15,404 nucleotides of DNA from positions 1 to 15,404 of the forward strand of contig WQST01000032.1 in NCBI GenBank assembly GCA_009787745.1. Direction: 5' to 3'. The notes beneath the pieces are model-generated. The model saw only the letters and a list, made by a program, of their open reading frames with translations, had not been told where the DNA came from and made no database searches. Source of the DNA: Lachnospiraceae bacterium (GTDB lineage: Bacteria; Bacillota; Clostridia; Lachnospirales; Lachnospiraceae). This document shows positions 1 to 5,546 of this stretch, piece by piece. How positions within the stretch are numbered: the first letter of the stretch is position 1; every line of letters starts with the position of its first letter. The translations under genes and the position numbers were made by a program.

Positions 1-1272
1 ATTGCCATTTTCTATGCGGCATAACGAACCATTGACAAGCTTATATCCCACAGAATCATAATTGGATAGGCGAATACTTAATCCCCCCTCTAAAGACGGC
101 ACAAGTTCCACGACAAGGTTTATTGATACTCCGGCACATATCGGAAAAGGAAAATTTGCAATTGGAATTGCTTTTTCTATTTTGCCAGTAAAATCAACCG
201 AAATCTCTGAATCTAATTCAAGCAAAAAATATAATTCATTTACACTCCATTCATTTTTACGAAACCAATTAACATCATATTCGACATCATAAACGGCTGT
301 AATTCTAGGTAGCAATTTAACCATGCCAGAAATCGAAGCAGAACCATCGCTAATTTCAATGCCGAACTCTATATGCCCTTCATCTATGTAATCATCCCGA
401 AAATGTACAATGCCTTCTTTCCAGTCTATATCATCTATTTGTGCGTACAATGAACGTGAATCACCAATATCTTCTATCCCTGCATAAGTTATGACATTGT
501 CAAAATCAGGATAATATACCCCTTGTATATCAATTCTTGAAAGCACTTCACTAATATCAGCTTCCGTATTAGCAACAGTTACGATATCATCATTTTCTGA
601 AATAGAACTTACCTTAAAAGCCGCGCTATTAGGAAAAATATCAGACGGCGGCACAATATATATATCCCCTACTTTGAGGTTTGATATATCAGCTTTTTTG
701 AAACTGATAGATTTTCCTTCCGAATCATTGATAGTAACATTATTTGTATTCAAATGGCTTAAATCAATTACATTTTTATGATAAATAATTTCATCTTCAT
801 GGTTCGGGTCGATTTCTGGAACTGCTACTATTTCCTTTATGCGGTTTATGCTTTTCTTTGAATCGGCGATAGTCATATTTTCATGAGGGACAAAGTTATT
901 ACCTCGCTTCATATCCAGAATATTCACTTGAACAGATAGTCCGGCACTGTTCACATCTTCAATCAAATGTGCATCCGCAAACTGAATGATTGTATCAGCT
1001 ATAAAGCCAGTTGCTTGTATGGATGTTTGCGCAATAAAATCTTTCGTAGCATAATCCAGTGTTTTCAAATTATCAAACCACTCATAGCCAGTAGCCTCTG
1101 TCAATGCGTTTATCCATTGCTCATTTGTGATTAAATCTTTATCCTTAAAATCGTCTAATGATGTATTGCTGTCAATGGTTTGGTTGCTTGATAAAGTAAA
1201 TATCAAAGAAGCGATAATGATAATTGCTAATGTTAAGCTGGATAGAATAATGATTGTTTTTCTTTTAAGCAT
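1..1272 (-). CDS. Membrane-anchored extracellular protein of unknown function (3' end outside window)
   Basis: The minus strand is open without a stop from an ATG at 1272 down to base 1, 424 codons, so the gene continues beyond the left edge. The start is supported by GAGGA five bases upstream. The N-terminus has a short basic stretch (MLKRK) and then about 20 hydrophobic residues (residues 6 to 25), a signal anchor or uncleaved signal peptide. The rest is hydrophilic, acidic and rich in beta-type sequence, so it is probably outside the cell. A stretch around residues 200 to 270 (VGDIYIVPPSD, then SISENDDIVTVANTEADISE) resembles segments of uncharacterised Bacillota surface proteins; this is from memory and not checked. 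The start lies 33 bases after the lipoprotein stop on the same strand, so the two genes are likely one operon. I recognise no enzyme motif and assign no function. Confidence 0.75.
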   Translation of the reverse strand, partial: MLKRKTIIILSSLTLAIIIIASLIFTLSSNQTIDSNTSLDDFKDKDLITNEQWINALTEATGYEWFDNLKTLDYATKDFIAQTSIQATGFIADTIIQFADAHLIEDVNSAGLSVQVNILDMKRGNNFVPHENMTIADSKKSINRIKEIVAVPEIDPNHEDEIIYHKNVIDLSHLNTNNVTINDSEGKSISFKKADISNLKVGDIYIVPPSDIFPNSAAFKVSSISENDDIVTVANTEADISEVLSRIDIQGVYYPDFDNVITYAGIEDIGDSRSLYAQIDDIDWKEGIVHFRDDYIDEGHIEFGIEISDGSASISGMVKLLPRITAVYDVEYDVNWFRKNEWSVNELYFLLELDSEISVDFTGKIEKAIPIANFPFPICAGVSINLVVELVPSLEGGLSIRLSNYDSVGYKLVNGSLCRIENGN

Positions 1273-1305
1273 AGTATTCCTCACAAAATATCAAAGCTTC
1301 ATTTC

Positions 1306-2178
1306 TCATTTCAATCTAAAGAAAACTGGCTGATGTTCAAGAACTTCATTAAAAGTTAAACCCTTTGATTCTGCTTGAAATCCAACTAATCCTAGTACTG
1401 CTCCATCATAACCTGTAGGAACTTTAAAAGATTTTGTCCTTGATAATGTCAAAACATTATTAACCCAACCGTCTGAAATAATTTCAGCTTGTCCATTAAT
1501 ACAGCCTTGATATTCAACCCCATACCAGTTTAGGGTATTTCCTATTTCTGCATCACTATATATAAATTTATCATTTGTACCATCCTGTAAGTAAAAATCA
1601 GTAAAAATGTAACCAATTTGAGTGCCATATAAATGGGCATTTTCATCATCAAATTCTATCCTATAGCTTATGTCGCGCCATTCATCAACTTTTTCGTGGT
1701 CGCAATCATTGCTTCCGCAACCTTCAACGTCACACCAGTATTCTATGACTAAATTATAAAAAGTTATTCTTCCAACTGTAGTTTTGCTTTCATCGTCTCC
1801 GCATATTGCAACAAAAGGGTAAACTTCATCTAAAACTGTATCAATTACAATACCTTGTTTATCAAACCCAGCAGTTAAAGGCTCACCTACTATTTCGCCA
1901 CATACAATGCAAATAGGTGGTTCTTGATAATTTGCTTCTGTTAAATCATGTGATAATGCCATACCTTCTGTTTCGCCACAGTCAGCACAAGTTTTAGGGG
2001 TTTGGCAATCAGCCTCAGCCCATATATGTATGTGCAGTTCTGGTGTGGGTTCGGGGGTAGATTCTGGTATGATTTCAGCAACAGATGTTTCTGTACTCGG
2101 GGTAATCTGCTCATTTCCACAAGCCGAAAGCATCATAACTAACATTATTGTAGCCAGTAACATAATTAATCTTTTCAT
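1306..2178 (-). CDS. Cys-rich lipoprotein of unknown function
   Basis: This 290-residue protein begins with a lipoprotein signal peptide: basic MKR, a hydrophobic core, and the lipobox LSAC with the lipidated Cys at residue 20. A linker rich in Thr, Pro and Glu (residues 26 to 48) follows. Residues 50 to 100 hold two short Cys motifs, CX5CX2CG (Cys58, 64, 67) and CX2CG (Cys90, 93), of a kind common in clostridial lipoproteins and suggestive of a small metal-binding knuckle. A third cluster (Cys149, 154, 159 with His161) lies in the middle. The C-terminal half looks beta-rich and carries no catalytic motif I know. The start has a strong AGGAGAGG site. It is the first gene of a likely two-gene envelope operon and is divergent from an XRE-type regulator. 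It is probably anchored on the outer face of the membrane; its role is unknown. Confidence 0.85.
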   Translation of the reverse strand: MKRLIMLLATIMLVMMLSACGNEQITPSTETSVAEIIPESTPEPTPELHIHIWAEADCQTPKTCADCGETEGMALSHDLTEANYQEPPICIVCGEIVGEPLTAGFDKQGIVIDTVLDEVYPFVAICGDDESKTTVGRITFYNLVIEYWCDVEGCGSNDCDHEKVDEWRDISYRIEFDDENAHLYGTQIGYIFTDFYLQDGTNDKFIYSDAEIGNTLNWYGVEYQGCINGQAEIISDGWVNNVLTLSRTKSFKVPTGYDGAVLGLVGFQAESKGLTFNEVLEHQPVFFRLK

Positions 2179-2215
2179 TTGCCTCTCCTATTGGTTTTGA
2201 AGTTCGTTTTTTAGT

Positions 2216-2267
2216 ATTATATGGGGCATATTCCTCATGCGCCTTTAGGCTCATTATATGGGATAAT
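2216..2267. promoter_or_regulatory. Divergent promoter region with palindrome and direct repeats
   Basis: The gap between the lipoprotein and XRE genes holds a TATAAT on the minus strand (2216-2221) and an extended -10 on the plus strand (TG at 2259-2260, GATAAT at 2262-2267). The 10-mer ATTATATGGG occurs twice as a direct repeat (2216-2225 and 2253-2262), each copy overlapping one -10. Between them lies an imperfect palindrome, TGCGCCTTTAGGCTCA (2238-2253). No good -35 is seen on either side. This is a plausible operator region for the adjacent regulator; the binding protein is inferred. Confidence 0.5.
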
Positions 2268-2293
2268 AAAAGAAAAGTAAAGGTGCTTTTCTA

Positions 2294-2527
2294 ATGATTT
2301 CATTCGAGCCGTTCCGTAAAATGATAGGGGAAAGAAAAATATCAACCTATTATTTAAGAAATAAGTGCGGTTTTAATAATATTGACAGCAAGACCATAAA
2401 ACGATTAATGACCGACCAGTCAGTATCAACTAATACGCTAAATTCCATTTGTAACGCATTGAATGTCGGTTTAGATGATATAATCGAATTTATACCCGAT
2501 AATGAAAATGAGACACAAGAAAAGTAA
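2294..2527 (+). CDS. Small XRE/Cro-CI-type helix-turn-helix regulator
   Basis: This 77-residue protein consists almost entirely of one helix-turn-helix domain. Helix 1 is around residues 4 to 14, the HTH core follows from STYYLRNKCGFNN to KTIKRLM, and the closing helices are in STNTLNSICNALNVGLDDII. The pattern 'T, few residues, I C xAL xxxxDDII' is the classical end of the Cro/C1-type domain in short Bacillota regulators. A short acidic tail follows. The start is preceded by AAGGTG eight bases upstream. The gene is divergent from the lipoprotein operon, and the shared intergenic region has a palindrome and direct repeats, so it may control that operon and itself. No effector domain is present. 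It could instead regulate functions of the wider island. Confidence 0.85.
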   Translation: MISFEPFRKMIGERKISTYYLRNKCGFNNIDSKTIKRLMTDQSVSTNTLNSICNALNVGLDDIIEFIPDNENETQEK

Positions 2528-2764
2528 AAAGCCGAAAAATCGATTTTCATTTGTTTTCCATATGATATTTTCTGCAAATCATACAAACCGATTGTTTTTT
2601 CATATCTGTTGATTCGCCCATCCCCATAATTTCGCATATCTTCCTCTTTCGCCCGTGCTAAAACTAAACTTTTCTGTCTGGATATCAAGTACCGCAAAAA
2701 CTTTTTGAAATAATTTTCAAAACACTCAATAAAAATTTCGATAAAAATTTTTTCAAAAACTTAC

Positions 2765-2805
2765 ATAACCATTAATTCTTCGATGAGGAATTAGTGGTTA
2801 TTTTT
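2765..2805 (+). terminator. Rho-independent terminator-like hairpin
   Basis: A 14-base arm (2765-2778) pairs with a 14-base arm (2788-2801) with one G-T wobble across a 9-base loop, and T-rich sequence follows on the plus strand. It separates the XRE gene from the promoter ahead of the J-domain gene. Being almost symmetric, it could also act on minus-strand transcripts, though the T-run favours plus. Confidence 0.65.
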
Positions 2806-2822
2806 GCTTTGCTTCGCAATCC

Positions 2823-2851
2823 TTGACATCCATCCAGAAAAGTTTTAAATG
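2823..2851 (+). promoter_or_regulatory. Sigma-A-like promoter upstream of the J-domain gene
   Basis: TTGACA at 2823-2828 is a perfect -35. The -10 is weaker: TTAAAT at 2845-2850 (16-base spacer) or TAAATG at 2846-2851 (17-base spacer). It lies just after the terminator hairpin and about 185 bases before the J-domain start, which leaves a long leader. Confidence 0.45.
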
Positions 2852-2940
2852 CGCACAAGCGAACGAGGACGATATACGAAACCAAATCATAAACGGAAGG
2901 GAGTTGATAACCAAAATATATGAAAATCTTTAAAACCTAA

Positions 2941-3039
2941 ATGCAAAAACAAGCTCACAAAGAACTTCAACCAAAACCAAATTTTAAAGCGAAGCCGGAC
3001 GGTCGCGGCAAACCAGATCGAGAAAGGAAATGCCCATGA
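2941..3039 (+). CDS. Candidate 32-residue basic peptide overlapping the J-domain start
   Basis: An ATG at 2941 opens a 32-codon frame that ends in TGA at 3037-3039, so its stop overlaps the preferred J-domain start (ATG at 3036) in an ATGA arrangement typical of translational coupling. The peptide is strongly basic, rich in Lys, Pro, Arg and Gln, with no hydrophobic stretch. No Shine-Dalgarno sequence precedes its ATG, which directly follows the stop of a six-codon ORF (2920-2940). It may be a real coupled leader peptide or only chance. I do not recognise a family. Confidence 0.22.
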   Translation: MQKQAHKELQPKPNFKAKPDGRGKPDRERKCP

Positions 3040-3539
3040 AAGTTAAATTCTTTGTTCCCATACCCGAAACCCTTGAAGAACTTAAAAAGCTGTATAAATC
3101 GCTTGCGATGAAACACCATCCAGACGTTATTGGCGGCGATGCCGAAACGATGAAAATTATCAATTCAGAATATGACCATCTTTTTCCGTTGCTCAAAGAC
3201 TTACATAAAAACGCGCAGGGCGAGAAATACACCGCCCACACCCCCAACGCTGAATCGTCCAACCAGTTCAAGGACATCATTTCAAAAATCATTCACCTTG
3301 ACGGAATCCTAATTGAAATTATTGGTTCATTTATCTGGATAACAGGCGATACACGGGCATATAAAGATGTTTTCAAGGCTCTCAATTTCAAATGGCACAA
3401 GACCAAAATCGCATGGTATCTGCCGCCGGAAGGTTATAAGAAAAGACACAGTAAAACATATTCATTGGATGAGATTAGGGACATTTTTGGAAATGAAGAA
3501 ATAGAAAGCAAAGTTGCAAAAAAAGTTAAAGCCGGATAA
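3036..3539 (+). CDS. J-domain protein of the mobile-element type
   Basis: The N-terminal 50 residues form a short J-domain: a helix (LEELKKLYKSLAMKHHPD) with the diagnostic HPD motif at residues 28-30, followed by GGDAETMKIINSEYDHL, the usual third helix. J-domains stimulate Hsp70/DnaK ATPase activity. There is no Gly/Phe region, zinc domain or DnaJ substrate-binding domain. Residues 90 to 135 instead form a small Trp-rich module (GSFIWITGDTRAYKD, then FKWHKTKIAWYLPPEG). From memory, this combination recurs in short proteins on plasmids and integrative elements; its function is unknown. I place the start at 3036 rather than 3030 because AAAGGAA then has a 7-base spacer, whereas it abuts the upstream ATG. 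Length is 167 residues. The gene ends inside a terminator hairpin. Confidence 0.8.
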   Translation: MKVKFFVPIPETLEELKKLYKSLAMKHHPDVIGGDAETMKIINSEYDHLFPLLKDLHKNAQGEKYTAHTPNAESSNQFKDIISKIIHLDGILIEIIGSFIWITGDTRAYKDVFKALNFKWHKTKIAWYLPPEGYKKRHSKTYSLDEIRDIFGNEEIESKVAKKVKAG

Positions 3540-3551
3540 TCCGGTTTTTTC
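3532..3551 (+). terminator. Rho-independent terminator of the J-domain gene
   Basis: CCGGA (3532-3536) and TCCGG (3540-3544) form a short GC-rich stem whose three-base loop is the TAA stop codon, followed by TTTTTT. An A-rich stretch before the stem can extend pairing with the T-run. Confidence 0.7.
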
Positions 3552-3581
3552 TTTTGATACCACTCAATCACTTTTAATCCA

Positions 3582-3610
3582 TTGCATTTTACCTATCTCC
3601 ATTGTATAAT
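3582..3610 (+). promoter_or_regulatory. Promoter of toxin-antitoxin copy 1
   Basis: TTGCAT at 3582-3587 and a perfect TATAAT at 3605-3610 are 17 bases apart, about 80 bases before the antitoxin start. The same arrangement is conserved in copy 2. The -10 region is followed by a second TATAA (TATAATTATCGTATA), a partly symmetric stretch that could be an autoregulatory operator. Confidence 0.65.
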
Positions 3611-3689
3611 TATCGTATAAATCAACAAAAATATGACGAAAATATAAGCCATGAGATGATTGAGGATTAAAAGGAAATGGAGGGCTAAA

Positions 3690-3944
3690 ATGTCAATAGC
3701 ACAGCAAGTAAGTACAATTATTGAGCAGTTGCCAAATAATGATCAAATTTTTATTTTTGAATTAATTAAGAGGTTAAGCAATAATAAGGAAGCAAAAGAG
3801 ATAAATTCAATGAATACTGGGGGAAATATTAAGGCATTAAAGGATTTTATGAAAGCATGTGAAGCTGACCCCCTTACCGCTGACCCCATTGACGAAATGC
3901 TGATTACAGAAAGAGTTAATATTGCAAGGGAGTTGAATTTATGA
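3690..3944 (+). CDS. Antitoxin of PIN-toxin operon, copy 1
   Basis: This 84-residue protein precedes a PIN-domain gene and overlaps it by four bases (ATGA), the classical layout of a type II toxin-antitoxin operon. The start at 3690 is chosen over an upstream ATG at 3660 because GGAGGG lies six bases before it and because conservation with copy 2 begins here. The N-terminal half is predicted helical (MSIAQQVSTIIEQL, then IFIFELIKRL) and similar N-termini occur in small clostridial proteins. The C-terminal half (LKDFMKACEADPLT, then PIDEMLITERVN) would be expected to wrap the toxin. No standard DNA-binding fold (ribbon-helix-helix, AbrB, Phd) is recognisable, so the antitoxin role rests on context. 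It is likely coexpressed from the TATAAT promoter upstream. Confidence 0.75.
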   Translation: MSIAQQVSTIIEQLPNNDQIFIFELIKRLSNNKEAKEINSMNTGGNIKALKDFMKACEADPLTADPIDEMLITERVNIARELNL

Positions 3945-4345
3945 TTTATGCCTTGGATAGTAATATCATTTCATATATGCTAAAAAACGATAAAGCAGTT
4001 AATCAGCATTTTGAAAATACCATAAAAGACACAGATTCTTATGTCATACCCCCGATTGTATTTTATGAAGTTAAGCGTTGGTTGATGGTTAGAAACGCAA
4101 CCACACAATATGAAAGATTTACGGCTTTATATGAAAAAAGCATCAAAAGCAATATGACTGTTGAGATGTGGGAAAAGTCCATTGATATATATGTTAAATT
4201 GAGAACGGAAGGCAAGATAATTGATGACGCTGATATTTTCATTGCCTCATTTTGTATAGTAAACGGTTATACATTGATTACGAACAACGAAAAGCACTTT
4301 AAGCACATGGAAGGTTTAAATATCGAAAATTGGATTATGGATTGA
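3941..4345 (+). CDS. PIN-domain (VapC-like) toxin, copy 1
   Basis: This 134-residue protein has the PIN ribonuclease layout. An acidic residue sits in the first strand (YALDSNIISY, Asp6), Glu43 in FYEVKRW, then Asp95/96/98 in DDADIFIAS and the terminal LITNN followed by HF. These acidic residues coordinate Mg or Mn for RNA cleavage; VapC family toxins cut tRNA or rRNA and stop translation. The length is typical. Translation is coupled to the antitoxin through a four-base overlap. It lies at the end of an integrated element next to an attachment-like repeat, a position where such modules often stabilise the element. The RNA target cannot be told from sequence. A non-toxin PIN nuclease is possible but unlikely given the operon form. 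Confidence 0.85.
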   Translation: MIYALDSNIISYMLKNDKAVNQHFENTIKDTDSYVIPPIVFYEVKRWLMVRNATTQYERFTALYEKSIKSNMTVEMWEKSIDIYVKLRTEGKIIDDADIFIASFCIVNGYTLITNNEKHFKHMEGLNIENWIMD

Positions 4346-4404
4346 TTAATATTTTCATTAACAGTTACTTGCTTTTCCTAAAATATAGTATCGTGTAATT
4401 ATTC

Positions 4405-4422
4405 TGTGGTAACATTGTGGTA
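4405..4422 (+). repeat. TGTGGTA direct repeat pair beside attachment site 1
   Basis: TGTGGTA occurs at 4405-4411 and 4416-4422, exactly 11 bases apart, about one helical turn, and about 50 bases before the 58-base attachment-like repeat. Copy 2 keeps the first (5384-5390) and has TGTGATA for the second (5395-5401). Such spacing suggests a protein-binding site, perhaps an arm site for an integrase or excisionase. This is inference. Confidence 0.35.
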
Positions 4423-4466
4423 TACTCATAAAAGTGTTGATGTTTACAGGCTTTATCAGCAATTTA

Positions 4467-4524
4467 TAATCGTCTGCAACACCTTTATTCGCCGGTTCAA
4501 ATCCGGCTGGCACCTCTAAAGAAA
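4467..4524 (+). repeat. Attachment-like 58-base repeat, copy 1: 3' part of tRNA-Cys
   Basis: Positions 4474-4515 match a tRNA from anticodon loop to discriminator. The loop reads CTGCAAC with anticodon GCA at 4476-4478, then a 5-base variable loop and a perfect T-arm (GCCGG, loop TTCAAAT, CCGGC). The 3' acceptor strand TGGCACC and discriminator T at 4515 complete it. GCA plus U73 identifies tRNA-Cys. The 5' half is missing and the upstream bases do not fold as D-arm or acceptor, so this is not a functional tRNA. No CCA is encoded. It is identical to 5446-5503. Confidence 0.8.
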
Positions 4525-4568
4525 GAATCGTTTATCTAGCATTTTCAAGAGTCAGCGGTTCTTTTTCA
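4522..4568 (+). terminator. Weak terminator-like hairpin after attachment repeat 1
   Basis: AAAGAATCG (4522-4530) can pair with CGGTTCTTT (4556-4564) with one wobble over a 25-base loop, with T-rich sequence after it. It may end the first toxin-antitoxin transcript. The long loop makes this uncertain. Confidence 0.3.
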
Positions 4569-4579
4569 TTTTTATTTCA

Positions 4580-4608
4580 TTGCCTTTTATCTGTCTCTAT
4601 TGTATAAT
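4580..4608 (+). promoter_or_regulatory. Promoter of toxin-antitoxin copy 2
   Basis: TTGCCT at 4580-4585 and TATAAT at 4603-4608 with a 17-base spacer correspond to the copy 1 promoter. The -35 is slightly altered and the leader to the antitoxin start is 19 bases shorter. Confidence 0.6.
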
Positions 4609-4668
4609 TACTGTATAAATCAACGAGAATGTGATGAAAATATTAGTCACAGGAAACGGAGGGTTAAG

Positions 4669-4923
4669 ATGTCAATAGCACAGCAAGTAAGCACAATTAT
4701 TGAGCAGTTGCCAAATAATGATCAAGTTTTTATTTTTGAATTAATTAAGAGGTTAAGCAATAATAATGAAGCAAAAGAGATAAATACCATGAATACCGGG
4801 GGAAATATTGGTGCATTAAAGGATTTTATGAAAGCATGTGAAGCTGACCCCCTTACCGCTGACCCCATTGATGAAATGCTGATTACAGAAAGAGTTAATA
4901 TTACAAGGGATTTGAATTTATGA
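4669..4923 (+). CDS. Antitoxin of PIN-toxin operon, copy 2
   Basis: This 84-residue paralogue of the copy 1 antitoxin differs at six positions (I20V, K33N, S40T, K48G, A79T, E81D). The start at 4669 has GGAGGG six bases upstream; an in-frame ATG at 4600 lies on the promoter and is rejected. It overlaps the toxin gene by four bases. Two of the six changes remove a lysine, while the neighbouring toxin gains positive charge, which may reflect altered pairing specificity. As in copy 1, no standard DNA-binding fold is evident and the antitoxin role comes from operon layout. The frame is intact, so it is probably still functional. Confidence 0.75.
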   Translation: MSIAQQVSTIIEQLPNNDQVFIFELIKRLSNNNEAKEINTMNTGGNIGALKDFMKACEADPLTADPIDEMLITERVNITRDLNL

Positions 4924-5324
4924 TATATGCTTTGGATAGTAATATTATTTCATATATGCTGAAAAATGATAAATCAGTTAATCGGCATTTTGAAAATACC
5001 ATAAAAGACACAGATTCTTATGTCATACCGCCGATTGTATTTTATGAGGTTAAGCGTTGGTTGATGATTAGAAACGCAACCACACAATATAAAAGATTTA
5101 CGGCTTTATATGAAAAAAGCATCAAAAGTAATATGACTGTCCGGATGTGGGAAAAGTCCATTGATATATATGTTAAATTGAAAACGGAAGGCAAGATGAT
5201 TGATGACGCTGATATTTTCATTGCCTCATTCTGTATCGTAAACGGTTATATATTGATTACGAACAACGAAAAGCACTTCAAGCACATGGACGGTTTAAAT
5301 ATCGAAAATTGGGCTATGGATTGA
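4920..5324 (+). CDS. PIN-domain (VapC-like) toxin, copy 2
   Basis: This 134-residue paralogue of the copy 1 toxin differs at ten positions: A19S, Q22R, V50I, E58K, E75R, R88K, I93M, T111I, E123D and I132A. All the acidic residues expected in the PIN active site (Asp6, Glu43, Asp95, Asp96, Asp98) and the LITNN segment are unchanged, so nuclease activity should be kept. E58K, E75R and Q22R shift the surface towards positive charge. Translation is coupled to the antitoxin by the ATGA overlap. The gene is the last one before the island-chromosome junction. Confidence 0.85.
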   Translation: MIYALDSNIISYMLKNDKSVNRHFENTIKDTDSYVIPPIVFYEVKRWLMIRNATTQYKRFTALYEKSIKSNMTVRMWEKSIDIYVKLKTEGKMIDDADIFIASFCIVNGYILITNNEKHFKHMDGLNIENWAMD

Positions 5325-5445
5325 TTAATATTTTCATTAACAGTTACTTGCTTTTCCTGAAATATAGTATCGAATAATTTTTTTGTGGTAACGTTGTGAT
5401 ACGCTCATAAAAGTGTTGATGTTTACAGGCTTTATTAATAATTAG

Positions 5446-5503
5446 TAATCGTCTGCAACACCTTTATTCGCCGGTTCAAATCCGGCTGGCACCTCTAAAG
5501 AAA
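5446..5503 (+). repeat. Attachment-like 58-base repeat, copy 2: 3' part of tRNA-Cys at the island end
   Basis: Identical to 4467-4524: anticodon GCA at 5455-5457, T-arm at 5470-5486 and discriminator T at 5494. Of the bases that should be the 5' anticodon stem (ATCGT), only three of five can pair with the 3' strand ACCTT, and no D-arm or acceptor 5' strand precedes, so the tRNA is incomplete here. Because the terminator and higher-GC backbone follow directly, this is probably the outer boundary of the island. Confidence 0.8.
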
Positions 5504-5546
5504 AAGCTGAAATTCTTAAGTAAACAAAGAATTTCAGCTTCTTTTA
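5504..5546 (+). terminator. Strong terminator, probably original to the tRNA-Cys gene
   Basis: A perfect 14-base stem (5504-5517 with 5527-5540), a 9-base loop, then CTTTT. It starts 10 bases after the tRNA discriminator, where a tRNA terminator is expected. Confidence 0.75.

Larger units (their letters stand above)
2528..3029. other. AT-rich intergenic stretch between regulator and J-domain gene
   Basis: No convincing gene of normal size lies here. The first part (2698-2760) is extremely AT-rich and contains nested inverted and direct repeats, such as TTTTGAAA facing TTTTCAAAA. A hairpin terminator lies at 2765-2805, followed by a promoter-like pair at 2823-2851. Downstream, a series of very short ORFs (2849-2923, 2920-2940, 2941-3039) leads into the J-domain gene. 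A minus-strand frame open from 2760 into the regulator gene lacks an ATG and a ribosome binding site. Confidence 0.6.
1..5494. mobile_element. Right part of a tRNA-Cys-integrated genomic island (left end outside window)
   Basis: The segment is AT-rich, carries typical accessory genes (XRE regulator, mobile-element J-domain protein, two toxin-antitoxin operons, envelope proteins) and ends in a tRNA-Cys 3' fragment followed by a terminator and higher-GC DNA. Orientation predicts intact tRNA-Cys on the plus strand to the left, where an integrase may also lie. No integrase, relaxase or other transfer gene is visible in the window, so the type of element cannot be stated and the leftmost genes may not belong to it. 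Confidence 0.55.
4525..5503 (+). mobile_element. 979-base toxin-antitoxin unit framed by tRNA-Cys attachment-like repeats
   Basis: This unit lies between two identical 58-base tRNA-Cys 3' repeats and holds only a promoter, one antitoxin-toxin operon, about 120 bases of 3' flank and the distal repeat. Copy 1 (3690-4524) and copy 2 (4669-5503) align without gaps at a constant offset of 979; by hand I count about 36 mismatches in the 656 coding bases, roughly 94 to 95% identity. Upstream homology reaches to about 3570 in copy 1, with a 19-base length difference in the leader. No integrase is encoded inside, so if it moved it was served in trans. It may also be what remains of a second island after deletion. 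Confidence 0.6.

Noticed and set aside
62..1333. Plus-strand open frames at 62-292 and 1127-1333
   Set aside because: They lie opposite the long minus-strand frame, which has a signal anchor and ribosome site; no plus-strand start signals are seen.
2534..2552. AAAATCGATTTT palindrome after the XRE gene as a terminator
   Set aside because: The stem is almost all A-T with a 4-base loop and no clean T-run; the hairpin at 2765 is a better terminator.
2350..2760. Minus-strand open frame with a coding-looking stretch (around 2570-2697)
   Set aside because: It has only a TTG start, no ribosome binding site, and runs antisense into the XRE gene. It could be a gene remnant, but nothing supports expression.
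5400..5494. A complete functional tRNA-Cys ending at 5494
   Set aside because: Only the anticodon loop onward fits; the bases upstream form no D-arm or acceptor 5' strand (GGTGCCA is absent) and only three of five anticodon-stem pairs hold. The same applies at 4515.
3570..5503. The tandem repeat as an assembly artefact or recent duplication
   Set aside because: About 5% divergence, ten plus six amino acid changes and different leaders show that the copies are distinct; only the tRNA part is identical.
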